Source: Lysinibacillus agricola
GTDB lineage: Bacteria; Bacillota; Bacilli; Bacillales_A; Planococcaceae
Direction of reading: 5' to 3'
Assembly: GCF_016638705.1 (NCBI RefSeq)
Contig: NZ_CP067341.1
Span: forward strand, 1,305,501-1,369,500
Length of the DNA stretch: 64,000 bases
In this document: piece by piece, positions 49,897 to 58,658 of the stretch
Layout of the letters: the number at the start of each line of letters is the position of its first letter
How positions within the stretch are numbered: the stretch's first letter is position 1
The notes under the pieces: model-generated
The model's input: only the letters and a program-made list of their open reading frames with translations
Databases searched by the model: none
Told to the model about the DNA's origin: nothing
Position numbers and translations under genes: made by a program

Positions 49897-51120
49897 TTGG
49901 TACAAGTACATACATGTCAGAATGGTGTGCGTATTGTGTCTGAGCAAATCGATCATGTAAGATCTGTTGCGCTAGGCATTTTTGTGAATGCAGGATCTCG
50001 TTATGAGCTACCTGAGGAAAATGGCATTACGCATTTTATAGAGCATATGCTTTTTAAAGGGACAAAAACTCGAACAGCTCGTCAAATTGCAGAAGAATTT
50101 GACCGAATTGGTGGAGAGTTAAATGCCTTTACATCCAAGGAAAATACTTGTTATTACGCAAAGGTTTTAGACCACCATGCTGAGCTTGCAGTCACAATAT
50201 TAGCAGATATGTTCTTTAACTCTACGTTTGCAGAGGAAGAGTTAGAGAAAGAACGACAAGTTGTGCTAGAGGAAATATTGATGAGTGAAGATGCACCTGA
50301 TGACGATGTTCATGAAAAGCTATGGGGAGTTATGTATCCGAATGATGCACTCGGTCGTCCAATACTGGGAACTCCTGCTACGTTGAAAACATTTACAGCA
50401 ACTATGATACGTAACTATATGGCTAAACATTATGGTCCAGAATCAGTTGTTATTTCAATAGCGGGAAATATTACTGAAAAGCTCATGCAAACAATTGAGG
50501 ACTTATTTGGCCAATATCAGCCATCTCGACTTGCGGTTGAACCTGTATTAACGAATCCTCATTTTTATCCAGGAGAGATTTCAAAAACTCGCGATACGGA
50601 GCAAGCGCATTTAGCCATTTCTTATCCAGCAATCGGTGTAAAGGATCCAGATATGTATAGCTTTATTGCACTTAATAATATTATTGGTGGTAATATGAGC
50701 TCTCGTTTGTTCCAAGAAGTACGCGAGGAACGTGGTTTAGCTTATACAATTTTTTCTTACCAATCCTGTTATGCTGATGTTGGAGCATTTACGATTTATG
50801 GTAGTACAAGTCGTCAGCAATTATCACAGCTACAGCATACAATTGATGCAACATTACTTGATATCGTGGCAGGTGGCGTAACAGAGGAAGAGCTTGATAA
50901 TGCGAAAGAGCAGCTCAAGGGTAGTTTTGTTCTCGGTCTAGAGGGGACAGGTGCTCGTATGAATCGCAACGGCACAAGTGAGTTAGTGCATCGTAAACAT
51001 CGTTCAGTAGACGAAGTATTAGCGTCCATCGATGCCGTATCCATGGAATCGGTAGATCGTTTAATAGCAAAAATCATGAAAGCTGAGCCAGCCATTTCAA
51101 TTATTGGCCCAGAAGCTTAA
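49897..51120 (+). CDS. mlpA: M16 family zinc protease (MlpA/YmxG)
   Basis: A 407-residue peptidase of the insulinase type. The inverted zinc motif HFIEHMLFKG (HxxEH) is near residue 48 and the downstream Glu lies in 'ELEKERQVVLEEILMSEDAPDD' (segments). The second half has 'RGLAYTIFSYQS', a substrate-binding signature. Start TTG 49897 follows GGGGGAGATTT. Located after pnp as in Bacillus, but the polysaccharide deacetylase gene usually between them is not here. Confidence 0.9.
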   Translation: MVQVHTCQNGVRIVSEQIDHVRSVALGIFVNAGSRYELPEENGITHFIEHMLFKGTKTRTARQIAEEFDRIGGELNAFTSKENTCYYAKVLDHHAELAVTILADMFFNSTFAEEELEKERQVVLEEILMSEDAPDDDVHEKLWGVMYPNDALGRPILGTPATLKTFTATMIRNYMAKHYGPESVVISIAGNITEKLMQTIEDLFGQYQPSRLAVEPVLTNPHFYPGEISKTRDTEQAHLAISYPAIGVKDPDMYSFIALNNIIGGNMSSRLFQEVREERGLAYTIFSYQSCYADVGAFTIYGSTSRQQLSQLQHTIDATLLDIVAGGVTEEELDNAKEQLKGSFVLGLEGTGARMNRNGTSELVHRKHRSVDEVLASIDAVSMESVDRLIAKIMKAEPAISIIGPEA

Positions 51121-51149
51121 AAAAGGTTGCCTTTTATAGGCAACCTTTT
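51119..51149 (+). terminator. terminator after mlpA
   Basis: AAAAGGTTGCC pairs with GGCAACCTTTT around TTTTATA. Confidence 0.85.
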
Positions 51150-51173
51150 CAGCTTGTCTACAAATCTGTATCT

Positions 51174-51306
51174 ATAAAGGTTGATTTTCACTCCGAGTAG
51201 GTGCACTCACGGGCTTGGCTTCAATCTCCTCGTCATTGCGTTCCTGGTGGCTTTCAGCGCAAGCTTATCTCACAGGAGTCACCACTCTCCGTAAAAAATC
51301 AACGTT
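51174..51306. repeat. intergenic repeat with GTTGATTTTC / AAAAATCAAC ends
   Basis: The block begins GGTTGATTTTCACTCCGAG and ends CTCTCCGTAAAAAATCAACG. The interior has GGGCTTGGCTTCAATCTCCTCG, split by GC-rich stems, and CACAGGAGTCACCACTC. This looks like the common Bacillaceae intergenic repeat family with inverted GTTGATT termini and a CAGGAGTC core. It is different from the GGYTCATCACC elements, although both contain a GACTCC block. Confidence 0.5.
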
Positions 51307-51324
51307 TCCTCATCATTATTATGG

Positions 51325-51970
51325 TTAGACACGCTGCACCAAAAGAGTATTATAGCTATGATTAACATTTAAAATACTACCTTCCACATAAAATAGTATT
51401 ATGTCTTCAAACGTAGGCTTTTTTAGTGAAAATACTTTGTTTACTTTATAACTAGTACCTCTATACAAAAGGCTCCATTCTGCCTTCTTATAAGACATGA
51501 TTTGGTTTTCGTATATTTCCCCATTTCTTCCTTTAAAAATACGGTACTCATAGAACAGTATATCCTTACTTTGACTAAATAAAATTTCACCATTGTGAAT
51601 CAATATAATATAGTCAGCGATCTTTTTTAATGTGTTTCATCCTGCATAAAATCTAAAAATAAAGCGAGAATTTCAATACGAATTATTGAGCCTAGTTCAC
51701 TCGTTACTTCATCTAAAATTAACCGTTTCATCTTTCATCCTCATTCCTCGGGTTAATTCTTGTACTTTTCTTCCTCTTAGAAGGCTAATCGCTCAAAAAA
51801 ACTGAATCCCACGTTTTAAACACTTTCTTCATAATTTGTCGAGTTGCGTCACATTGAGCCTTTCAGGTACATGAAAATCGTCAAAAACCACACCGATGTC
51901 GTTTTTTATCGATAATTCAAATTCGACAATATCTTTGCCAAATAACAAAATTTCGCCATGTTCTTTTTTA
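51325..51970 (-). pseudogene. decayed ABC transporter ATP-binding protein
   Basis: Read on the minus strand, pieces of one ATPase appear in order in different frames: EHGEILLFGKDIVEFELSIK, 'NDIGVVFDDFHVPERLNVTQLDKL', 'RKVQELTRGM' (signature region), 'LILDEVTSELGS' (Walker B, with the D-loop Asp lost), 'RIEILALFLDFMQDETH' and 'KKIADYIILIHNGEILFSQSKD' (segments), then a 92-residue open C-terminal part ending PTFEDIILFYVEGS. Walker A is gone; a stop and several small deletions break the frame. This fits a YtrB/BcrA-type exporter ATPase, no longer functional. Confidence 0.8.
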
Positions 51971-52084
51971 AGCTCATCATCATAACGTGTGGTTGATTTC
52001 CGTTCCGACTAACGTGATGGTTTTAGCCTTCGTTCCTCTATTGCTGATCCCCAAGGAGTCGCCCAGCCGGAACGAAGATCAACT
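51971..52084 (-). mobile_element. MITE-like element, copy G (partial, reversed)
   Basis: It begins AGCTCATCATCATAACGTG, the reversed right end of the family, continues with GGTTGATTTCCGTTCC and TAGCCTTCGTTCCTCTATTG, and holds CCCCAAGGAGTCGCCC. It stops at the internal GATCAAC without the other terminus. It stands exactly where the N-terminus of the ABC ATPase and the C-terminus of the GntR gene are missing. Confidence 0.75.
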
Positions 52085-52085
52085 C

Positions 52086-52260
52086 TTATCAATTTCGCCT
52101 TGGCATAATTGAAATCCTTTGCAAGTGCACGAATAGATGGTAGTGCGTCACCTGCCTGTAATTTATTGGCTAGTATCGCTTCCTTAAGCTGTACAGTTAT
52201 TTGTTCATAAATGGGTTTATCACTGGCGTTGCTTAAATGGATATGTACAAATTTTTCACT
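52086..52260 (-). pseudogene. truncated GntR-family regulator (YtrA type)
   Basis: On the minus strand the frame reads HLSNASDKPIYEQITVQLKE, then AILANKLQAGDALPSIRALA and KDF, the winged-helix start of GntR/YtrA-type regulators. The recognition helix and the rest are missing; sequence after KDF does not fit the family. No clear start codon is in frame. It would have been the regulator of the decayed ABC operon that follows on the same strand. Confidence 0.75.
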
Positions 52261-52321
52261 TCACACATCTGTATACAGATGGCGCGGGTAAATGCAATAT
52301 TTTCGTAATTTGGGTAAGGGT

Positions 52322-52350
52322 CACGAATTGCAAAAACTCGGCATATATTG
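52322..52350 (+). promoter_or_regulatory. candidate SigK-type promoter for ymxH-dpaAB
   Basis: CAC, a 17-base spacer, then CATATATTG fits the mother-cell SigK pattern (AC, 16-17 bases, CATANNNTR). It lies 30 bases before the ymxH start. Dipicolinate synthase is known to be made in the mother cell under SigK. The match is short, so this is tentative. Confidence 0.4.
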
Positions 52351-52379
52351 GGGTAACGGTTCAAGGAGGGAGATGAGGA

Positions 52380-52643
52380 ATGCTACTATCAGAGATGGTG
52401 GATAAAGAGTTAATTCAAGTTGAGGGTGGCGTACACTTTGGCATACTGGCACATACAGAATGTCTATTAGATGTGCAAACAGGAAAGATACATGGCTTTG
52501 AGATTGTTAAAGATAAATTGCCATTCCAAAAAAAGAAAGTGAAAGTTAGTGAAATGATACCTTGGCATGAAATTATACTAATTGGTGAAGACCGGATTTT
52601 ATTTAACAAAACAACGACGGTACAGTCAGAATTTTTACAGTGA
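52380..52643 (+). CDS. ymxH: YlmC/YmxH family sporulation protein
   Basis: An 87-residue PRC-barrel protein: MLLSEMVDKELIQVEGGVHF, then 'LLDVQTGKIHGFEI' and 'VSEMIPWHEIILIGEDRILF'. This family sits next to dipicolinate synthase genes in Bacillales. ATG 52380 follows AAGGAGGGAGATGAGGA. Function is not established. Confidence 0.85.
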   Translation: MLLSEMVDKELIQVEGGVHFGILAHTECLLDVQTGKIHGFEIVKDKLPFQKKKVKVSEMIPWHEIILIGEDRILFNKTTTVQSEFLQ

Positions 52644-52652
52644 GGTGAGCTT

Positions 52653-53432
52653 TTGGAAAACGAAAAATGGCTTGTTATCGGTGAGGATCCAAGATTAAAG
52701 GAATTAGCTACAATGCTAAGAAGCCCATCGAGAACTGTATTTTATAAAAGAACATCAGTTTGGAATGAGGAGCTAAATAAGCTTGTATTAGAATTCCAAC
52801 CAAATAGAATTATTCTTCCCATTCTTCCATTAAAAATTGAAGTGGAACAGCTTTATGGAATATCACAAGTTAAATTTTATACAGGGCGTTTGACTATGCA
52901 TTGGAAGCATTTACTTGAGAGAAATGAAACAAATTGCTATTTACAACAAGAATCTTTTATTTGGCAAAACGCAAGATTAACAGCGGAGGGGTTTATCGCC
53001 ACGTTTTACGGACTCGAGCAAAAATGTATTTACGGACAAAACTTTACTATCGCAGGGTTTGGGCGCACCGCCAAAATGCTCGCTTCATTACTCGTAAAGA
53101 TGGGCGCTAATGTCCATATAGTAGCGCGTTCAGTTGTACAAGTGAGTGAAGCAAAGGCATATGGTTATAAAGCTACGAATTTAGATGATCGTAAATGGTC
53201 AATTAATGATGGGATATTTATCAATACGATTCCAGCTAAGTGGATTACTGAATCATTCCAAGAACATGTCCCAGTTGTACTATATGATTTGGCTTCGGAG
53301 CCGGGCTGTTTAGATATTGACGCCGATCAATTACAAACGTACGTGCTATTGCCGTCATTACCTGGGAAATACTTTGCACATGATGCAGCTACAATACTGT
53401 GCAAGGCAATAGAGGAGGAGGAAAATTGCTAA
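52653..53432 (+). CDS. dpaA: dipicolinate synthase subunit A
   Basis: A 259-residue protein (also called SpoVFA) that with SpoVFB oxidises dihydrodipicolinate to dipicolinic acid for the spore core. The dinucleotide-binding motif is TIAGFGRTAKMLASLLVKMG, and 'VVLYDLASEPGCLDI' and 'LLPSLPGKYFAHDAATIL' are family segments. At 259 residues it is shorter than the B. subtilis protein, mostly in the N-terminal half. TTG 52653 follows GAGGTGAGCTT. It overlaps the next gene. Confidence 0.88.
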   Translation: MENEKWLVIGEDPRLKELATMLRSPSRTVFYKRTSVWNEELNKLVLEFQPNRIILPILPLKIEVEQLYGISQVKFYTGRLTMHWKHLLERNETNCYLQQESFIWQNARLTAEGFIATFYGLEQKCIYGQNFTIAGFGRTAKMLASLLVKMGANVHIVARSVVQVSEAKAYGYKATNLDDRKWSINDGIFINTIPAKWITESFQEHVPVVLYDLASEPGCLDIDADQLQTYVLLPSLPGKYFAHDAATILCKAIEEEENC

Positions 53433-54016
53433 CGGGGAAACGAATAGGTTTAGGTATTACAGCCTCACATTGCACGTATGAGGATGTAGTACCTAAAATT
53501 CAAAACTTTAAAGATGTAGGAGCAACTGTTATCCCAATAATTACGCATTCCGTTTTACATGCGGCTACTCGTTTTGGTACGGGGGAGGAATGGATTGCGA
53601 AGATAGAGGAATTGACTGGACAAAAGGTTATTTCCTCTATTAAAGAGGCAGAACCATTCGGACCATCCAATCCACTGGATGCGATGGTTATAGCACCGAT
53701 GACAGGTAATAGTATTAGTAAATTTGCTAATGCAGCAACAGATAGTCCGGTGTTAATGGCTGCTAAGGCAACATTGCGCAACGGTTCGCCTGTTATCCTA
53801 GGCATTTCAACAAATGATGCTCTTGGCTTAAATGGTCTGAATATTATGAGGCTACTAAATGCCAAAAATATTTACTTTATTCCATTTGGGCAGGACTCAC
53901 CACATTCGAAACCCAATTCCTTGATTGCCGATTTTGAGCAAATGGTCGCTACTGTTCATGAAGCGATTACGGAGAAAAAGCAATTACAACCGCTGTTAGT
54001 ACAATATTTCAAATAA
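53426..54016 (+). CDS. dpaB: dipicolinate synthase subunit B
   Basis: A 196-residue flavoprotein-like subunit (SpoVFB): LTGKRIGLGITASHCTYEDV, 'FGPSNPLDAMVIAPMTGNSISKFANA' in segments and 'PVILGISTNDALGLNGLN'. TTG 53426 was chosen because GAGGAGGAGG lies five bases before it and the family starts in this way. It overlaps the dpaA stop by seven bases. Confidence 0.92.
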   Translation: MLTGKRIGLGITASHCTYEDVVPKIQNFKDVGATVIPIITHSVLHAATRFGTGEEWIAKIEELTGQKVISSIKEAEPFGPSNPLDAMVIAPMTGNSISKFANAATDSPVLMAAKATLRNGSPVILGISTNDALGLNGLNIMRLLNAKNIYFIPFGQDSPHSKPNSLIADFEQMVATVHEAITEKKQLQPLLVQYFK

Positions 54017-54049
54017 TTCACGAATTACACACAATTTTCAGTATTTTTG

Positions 54050-54058
54050 TGATACAAT
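54050..54058 (+). promoter_or_regulatory. candidate extended -10 promoter for asd-dapA
   Basis: TGATACAAT (TG-N-TACAAT) lies about 40 bases before the asd start, which would let lysine/threonine precursor genes be expressed in growing cells independently of the sporulation promoter upstream. The -35 is poor. Confidence 0.4.
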
Positions 54059-54098
54059 AGCACACATTATGGAACTTGTATTCAAGGAGAGATGACAG

Positions 54099-55136
54099 AT
54101 GACAAAGCAGTTAACAGTTGCGGTTGTTGGGGCAACAGGGGCAGTAGGCACAAAAATGATGGAGCAACTAATTAAACGTAATTTTCCAATCGGAGATATT
54201 AAGTTTTTAGCTTCTGCACGTTCAGCAGGAAAACCAATCGAATTTAATGATAAGACATATACAATAGAAGAAGCGACACCTGAAGCTTTTGAGGGCGTCA
54301 ATGTCGCTTTATTCTCAGCTGGTGGTTCGGTATCAGCCGTGCTTGCACCAGAAGCGGCAAAACGTGGCGCAGTAGTTATCGATAACACGAGCCATTTTCG
54401 CATGGATCCAGAGGTACCACTAGTTGTACCTGAAGTAAATCGTGGCGATCTTGCTAAGCATAAAGGAATTATTGCGAATCCAAACTGCTCTACAATTCAA
54501 ATGATGGCTGCGCTTGAGCCCATTCGTCATGCATTTGGCTTAACAAAAATTATTGTATCGACATACCAAGCAGTTTCAGGTGCAGGTATTTCTGCCATTC
54601 AAGAATTAAAGGCACAAAGTGTAAACTGGGATGCAGGTAAGGATGTAGAAGCAAATATTTTACCTTCTGGTAGCGACAAACGTCATTATCCAATCGCTCG
54701 TAATGTCATTCCACAAATCGATAAATTTACAGACAATGGCTTTACATACGAAGAAATGAAAATGATTAATGAAACGAAGAAAATCATGCATGCACCAGAG
54801 CTAAAAGTAGCTGCAACTTGCGTTCGTGTGCCAGTCGTTTCAGGACACTCTGAATCTGTTTATATTGAAGTAGAGAAAGAAGCAACGTTACAAGAAATCT
54901 TTGAAGTATTACGCAGTGCACCAGGTGTGGTATTACAAGATGATATCACAACACAAACTTACCCAATGCCTATCTATGCAGAAGGGGAAGAGGCTACTTT
55001 TGTAGGACGTATCCGTCAAGATTTAGACAATAAAAAAGGATTCCACCTATGGATCGTTTCTGACAATCTTTTAAAAGGCGCTGCATTAAACTCAATCCAA
55101 ATTGCAGAAGCAATGCTTGAGGATAACTTACTATAA
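54099..55136 (+). CDS. asd: aspartate-semialdehyde dehydrogenase
   Basis: A 345-residue enzyme. NADP-binding [18 protein letters not shown] opens it, the catalytic Cys is in [15 protein letters not shown] and the active-site His in [16 protein letters not shown]. It feeds lysine, methionine and threonine, and gives the substrate for DapA. ATG 54099 follows AAGGAGAGATGACAG. Confidence 0.96.
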   Translation: MTKQLTVAVVGATGAVGTKMMEQLIKRNFPIGDIKFLASARSAGKPIEFNDKTYTIEEATPEAFEGVNVALFSAGGSVSAVLAPEAAKRGAVVIDNTSHFRMDPEVPLVVPEVNRGDLAKHKGIIANPNCSTIQMMAALEPIRHAFGLTKIIVSTYQAVSGAGISAIQELKAQSVNWDAGKDVEANILPSGSDKRHYPIARNVIPQIDKFTDNGFTYEEMKMINETKKIMHAPELKVAATCVRVPVVSGHSESVYIEVEKEATLQEIFEVLRSAPGVVLQDDITTQTYPMPIYAEGEEATFVGRIRQDLDNKKGFHLWIVSDNLLKGAALNSIQIAEAMLEDNLL

Positions 55137-55149
55137 GAGGGGTGTAAGG

Positions 55150-56067
55150 ATGAATTTAGGTCGAATTGGAACGGCGATGATTACGCCGTTCAAAGAAGAT
55201 GGCACGATTAATTATCCAGAACTAGAACGTATTATTAATCATTTGATTGATAATGGTACAGATTGTATTGTCGCATGTGGCACAACCTCTGAAAACCCAA
55301 CTATGTCCACAGAAGAAAAAATTGAAGTTGTACGCTTTACAGTAGAAAAAGTAGCAGGTCGTGTACCCGTTATTGCAGGTACAGGGGATAACGAAACTGC
55401 TTACTCTATTGCAATGACGCACAAGGCTGAAGAAAATGGTGCAGATGGTATTATGCTTGTAGCGCCATATTATAATAAGCCAAATCAACGCGGTATTTTT
55501 GCGCACTTTGAAACAATTGCCAAAGAAACAAGTTTACCTGTCATGCTTTATAACGTGCCAGGACGTACAGGCGTCAATGTTGCCTATGAAACTTCCGTTG
55601 CTTTAAGTAAAATTTCTAATATTGCATGGATTAAAGAAGCGAGCGGCAATTTAGATCAAATGGGCGATGTTATTGAGAATGTTGATTCAGATGATAATTT
55701 TTTAGTTTATAGTGGGGATGATGGTTTAACACTTCCACTACTAGCAATCGGCGGAGCAGGTGTTATTTCAGTTGCTGCCCATGTTGTTGGAAATGATATG
55801 CAATTAATGATTAAAGCGTTTGAAGAAGGAAATCACGAGCTAGCAGCCAAAATTCACCGAGCATTATTACCTTTAGTACGTGCGCTATTCGCTCAACCAA
55901 ACCCTTCGCCTATCAAATATGCGATGACAAAATTAGGCTTTGATACACTCAATGTTCGTTTGCCAATGATGGAAATGACAGATGAAGAAAAAGCAAACTT
56001 TGACCGAATTTGGGATACGTATCAAGAAAAAGCGAGCAGCTTTAGAAAAATAAGTACCTTTAGTTAA
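55150..56067 (+). CDS. dapA: 4-hydroxy-tetrahydrodipicolinate synthase
   Basis: A 305-residue aldolase: NLGRIGTAMITPFKEDGTIN, 'CGTTSENPTMSTEEK', the Tyr motif MLYNVPGRTGVN and the Schiff-base Lys in WIKEASGNLDQM. ATG 55150 follows AGAGGGGTGTAAGG. A dapG gene, usual between asd and dapA in B. subtilis, is absent. The product is the branch point for both lysine and dipicolinate. Confidence 0.96.
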   Translation: MNLGRIGTAMITPFKEDGTINYPELERIINHLIDNGTDCIVACGTTSENPTMSTEEKIEVVRFTVEKVAGRVPVIAGTGDNETAYSIAMTHKAEENGADGIMLVAPYYNKPNQRGIFAHFETIAKETSLPVMLYNVPGRTGVNVAYETSVALSKISNIAWIKEASGNLDQMGDVIENVDSDDNFLVYSGDDGLTLPLLAIGGAGVISVAAHVVGNDMQLMIKAFEEGNHELAAKIHRALLPLVRALFAQPNPSPIKYAMTKLGFDTLNVRLPMMEMTDEEKANFDRIWDTYQEKASSFRKISTFS

Positions 56068-56082
56068 TTTACTTAAACTCTC

Positions 56083-56130
56083 AGACCGTAAACAAACTCA
56101 AGATTTTTTAGTTTGTTTACGGTCTTTTTT
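56083..56130 (+). terminator. terminator after dapA
   Basis: AGACCGTAAACAAACT pairs with AGTTTGTTTACGGTCT around an 11-base loop, then TTTTT. Confidence 0.85.
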
Positions 56131-56198
56131 GATTATATAGAAGAATAAGGCCGTTATTTTCCGCAATTTGGGTATTTCGTAAACTTATATTCAATAAG

Positions 56199-56292
56199 AA
56201 TGTCGGAACCTTTTCGTGAAATATCGGTATCATTTCTGAATTTTCGGAACATTTTCATCGTTTATCGGAATGTTTTTTACATTTATCGGATT
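56199..56292. repeat. second block of the 21-bp TCGG repeat
   Basis: The CGG cores stand at 56204, 56225, 56245, 56266 and 56287, spaced 21, 20, 21 and 21. The last two units read TTTATCGGAA and TTTATCGGAT; the first three are decayed (TGTCGGAA, TATCGGTA, TTTCGGAA). It lies between the dapA terminator and the hairpin at 56320. Confidence 0.7.
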
Positions 56293-56319
56293 ACTTTTTA
56301 TCTCGCACTATTAGTACAC

Positions 56320-56355
56320 ATGAAAGACGCAACTTTAAAGGGTTGCGTCTTTCAT
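56320..56355. terminator. hairpin upstream of rnjB
   Basis: ATGAAAGACGCAAC pairs perfectly with GTTGCGTCTTTCAT around TTTAAAGG. It could stop read-through toward rnjB, which has its own promoter downstream. Confidence 0.6.
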
Positions 56356-56423
56356 TGATTTATTTTCTTGTACGTTGTTTTGTAAAAAATTTCTGTTTCC
56401 ACCATGAAAGTTGTATTTTTAAT

Positions 56424-56452
56424 TTGTGCAAAAGCTTTGCAAACCGTATAAT
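56424..56452 (+). promoter_or_regulatory. promoter of rnjB
   Basis: TTGTGC, 17 bases, TATAAT, ending 47 bases before the start codon. Confidence 0.6.
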
Positions 56453-56499
56453 AAATGTTAAGTGGTTGCTGTTCGGGATATTTTTTAGGAGGAAATAAA

Positions 56500-58167
56500 T
56501 TGACAAAAAAGAAAAATGAACTAATTCGCATCATCCCACTTGGTGGCGTGGGCGAAATTGGGAAAGCAATGTACGTAGTAGAAATTGACGAAGAGCTATT
56601 TGTAGTGGATAGCGGCTTAATGTTCCCAGAAGACGAAATGCTGGGCATTGATATCGTAATTCCAGATATTACGTATTTAGAAGAAAATAAAGATCGTGTG
56701 AAAGGGATTTTCTTAACGCATGGTCATGAAGATGCAATTGGCTCGATTGCTTACGTATTACAAAAAGTGAAAGCGCCAGTGTACGGATCAAAACTAACAA
56801 TTGCACTTGCAAAGGAACATTTAAAGGATTTACCTGCACCACATCAGGTGAAATTCTTTGAGGTTACGAACCGTAGTCGTATGAATTTTAATTCAACGTA
56901 TGTGACATTCTTCCATACAACACATAGTATTCCCGATTCGTTAGGGGTAGTGTTCCATACATCTGAAGGAGCAATTGTTCATACAGGAGAGTTTAAATTC
57001 GATCAATCAGCGACAGGTAAATTTAAGCCTGATTTAGCAAAAATGGCACAGCTTGGGGAAGAAGGCGTATTTATTCTGTTATCTGAGTCGTCTGAAGCTG
57101 AGCGACCAGGTTATACGACTTCTGAGATTGTGATTGAGGAGCAATTATCAAAAACATTCCATTCAGCATCAGGTCGTATTTTAGTTGCTGTTTATGCATC
57201 GAATTTTATTCGTATTCAACAAGTATTTACACAAGCTCAAAAATCGTTCCGTAAAGTAGTTATTGTAGGAAAACCTTTAGAGAAAGCTGTGGATTTAGGT
57301 GTACAGTTAGGCCACTTAACGGTAGAGGAAGATACAATTATCCCTATCTCAGAAATGCAAAAGTATCAAGATGATGAGATTATTATTATTGCAACAGGTA
57401 ATAAAGGGGAGCCACTTGATGCATTAGAAAAAATCGTTCGCAAACATCACCGAGACATTAAAATTAAGCAAGATGATACAGTATTAATTACTTTTACACC
57501 GTCTCCTAGTATGGAAGTACAGATGGCTAATACGATGAACTCCATCGCAAAAGCTGGTGCTGAAGTTCTGACATCTAGCAAAAATGTACATGTTTCGGGG
57601 CACGGTAGCCAAGAGGATTTAAAGTTAATGCTTAACTTAATGCAACCAAAGTACTTTATCCCTGTGCAAGGTGAGTACCGCATGCTTATTGCTCACTCTA
57701 AGCTTGCACAACAGCTAGGTATGCAAAAATCACAAATTTTTATCGCCGATAAAGGGGATATTGTAGAATATAAAAATGGTAAAATGCGAATGAGTGGCCG
57801 TGTACAAGCTGGTAATGTATTAATAGACGGTATTGGTGTTGGCGATGTAGGCAACATCGTACTTCGCGATCGTAAGTTATTATCGCAGGATGGTATTTTC
57901 ATTGTTGTAGTAACATTAAACCGTGCTCAAAAGAAAATTGCATCTGGTCCAGAAATTTTATCACGTGGTTTCGTATATGTACGCGAATCAGAAGAATTAA
58001 TGGTAGAAGCTTCTGATATTGCTAAAAATGTTATTGAAAAATACGTTGGTAAAGATACATTCGAATGGACAAACATTAAACAAGAAATTCGAGATACACT
58101 GAATACGTATTTATTCCAAAAAACGAAGCGCCGCCCAATGATTATCCCAATTATTATGGAATATTAA
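56500..58167 (+). CDS. rnjB: ribonuclease J2
   Basis: A 555-residue metallo-beta-lactamase/beta-CASP protein. The metal motif reads THGHEDAIGS; Ala replaces the last His of HxHxDH, as is typical for J2 rather than the more active J1. The beta-CASP part has 'GHGSQEDLKLMLNLMQPKYFIPVQGEYRML' in segments. It pairs with RNase J1 in mRNA turnover. TTG 56500 follows TAGGAGGAAATAAA; an upstream in-frame codon at 56455 overlaps the promoter and was rejected. Confidence 0.93.
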   Translation: MTKKKNELIRIIPLGGVGEIGKAMYVVEIDEELFVVDSGLMFPEDEMLGIDIVIPDITYLEENKDRVKGIFLTHGHEDAIGSIAYVLQKVKAPVYGSKLTIALAKEHLKDLPAPHQVKFFEVTNRSRMNFNSTYVTFFHTTHSIPDSLGVVFHTSEGAIVHTGEFKFDQSATGKFKPDLAKMAQLGEEGVFILLSESSEAERPGYTTSEIVIEEQLSKTFHSASGRILVAVYASNFIRIQQVFTQAQKSFRKVVIVGKPLEKAVDLGVQLGHLTVEEDTIIPISEMQKYQDDEIIIIATGNKGEPLDALEKIVRKHHRDIKIKQDDTVLITFTPSPSMEVQMANTMNSIAKAGAEVLTSSKNVHVSGHGSQEDLKLMLNLMQPKYFIPVQGEYRMLIAHSKLAQQLGMQKSQIFIADKGDIVEYKNGKMRMSGRVQAGNVLIDGIGVGDVGNIVLRDRKLLSQDGIFIVVVTLNRAQKKIASGPEILSRGFVYVRESEELMVEASDIAKNVIEKYVGKDTFEWTNIKQEIRDTLNTYLFQKTKRRPMIIPIIMEY

Positions 58168-58190
58168 AAATGTAAGATCATCGTTGAATG

Positions 58191-58237
58191 AAAAAGGATT
58201 TTCTAACCGAATGTAAACGGTGGAAAATCCTTTTTTT
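58191..58237 (+). terminator. terminator after rnjB
   Basis: AAAAAGGATTTTC pairs with GAAAATCCTTTTT around 19 bases. Its T run is directly joined to the left end of element H. Confidence 0.8.
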
Positions 58238-58579
58238 GGCTCAATCCTAAAAGTTGGGGATGACATTTATAAGCATCACGTTCTGTGATAACGCCTTCGT
58301 GACCAACATCCTTTTGGCCCAAGCGGCTCATCGGACGCCCCCAGGAAGCTTTGCTCTGTGCGAAAGCGAAGCGACAGCAACAACAAATGTTTTCTGTAGC
58401 GACAGCAAAGCGGCAGCTACAAATGTTTTCTGTAGCGAAAGCAAAGCGGCAGCTACAAATGTTTTATCTGCGCGAAAGCGAAGCGTCAGCGGCAAATGTT
58501 TTATCTGTGCGAAAGCGAAGCGACAGCAACAAAGTGCCCAGTCGGTTCGGAAATCAACCACACGTTATGGTGTTGAGTC
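58238..58579 (+). mobile_element. MITE-like element, copy H (342 bp)
   Basis: The left end is GGCTCAATCCTAAAAGTTGG, the right end CACACGTTATGGTGTTGAGTC. CTTTTTTT on the left and TTTTTTTT on the right form the apparent target duplication, part of the rnjB terminator T run. The segment between the left end and ATCACGTTCTGTGATAACGC is shortened; four units of about 37 bases with GCGAAAGC or GCGACAGC follow. Apparent reading frames in it are not genes. Confidence 0.8.
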
Positions 58580-58658
58580 TTTTTTTTGAAATAATCAAGT
58601 TCTACATGTTATTATTCGCTACATATATAAAATGGATTTGTAAAAGAAGGTGAAATAG

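Noticed and set aside
58254..58653. Frames of about 100 residues between rnjB and ftsK
   Set aside because: These lie in element H and consist of unit-array sequence with no start signal.
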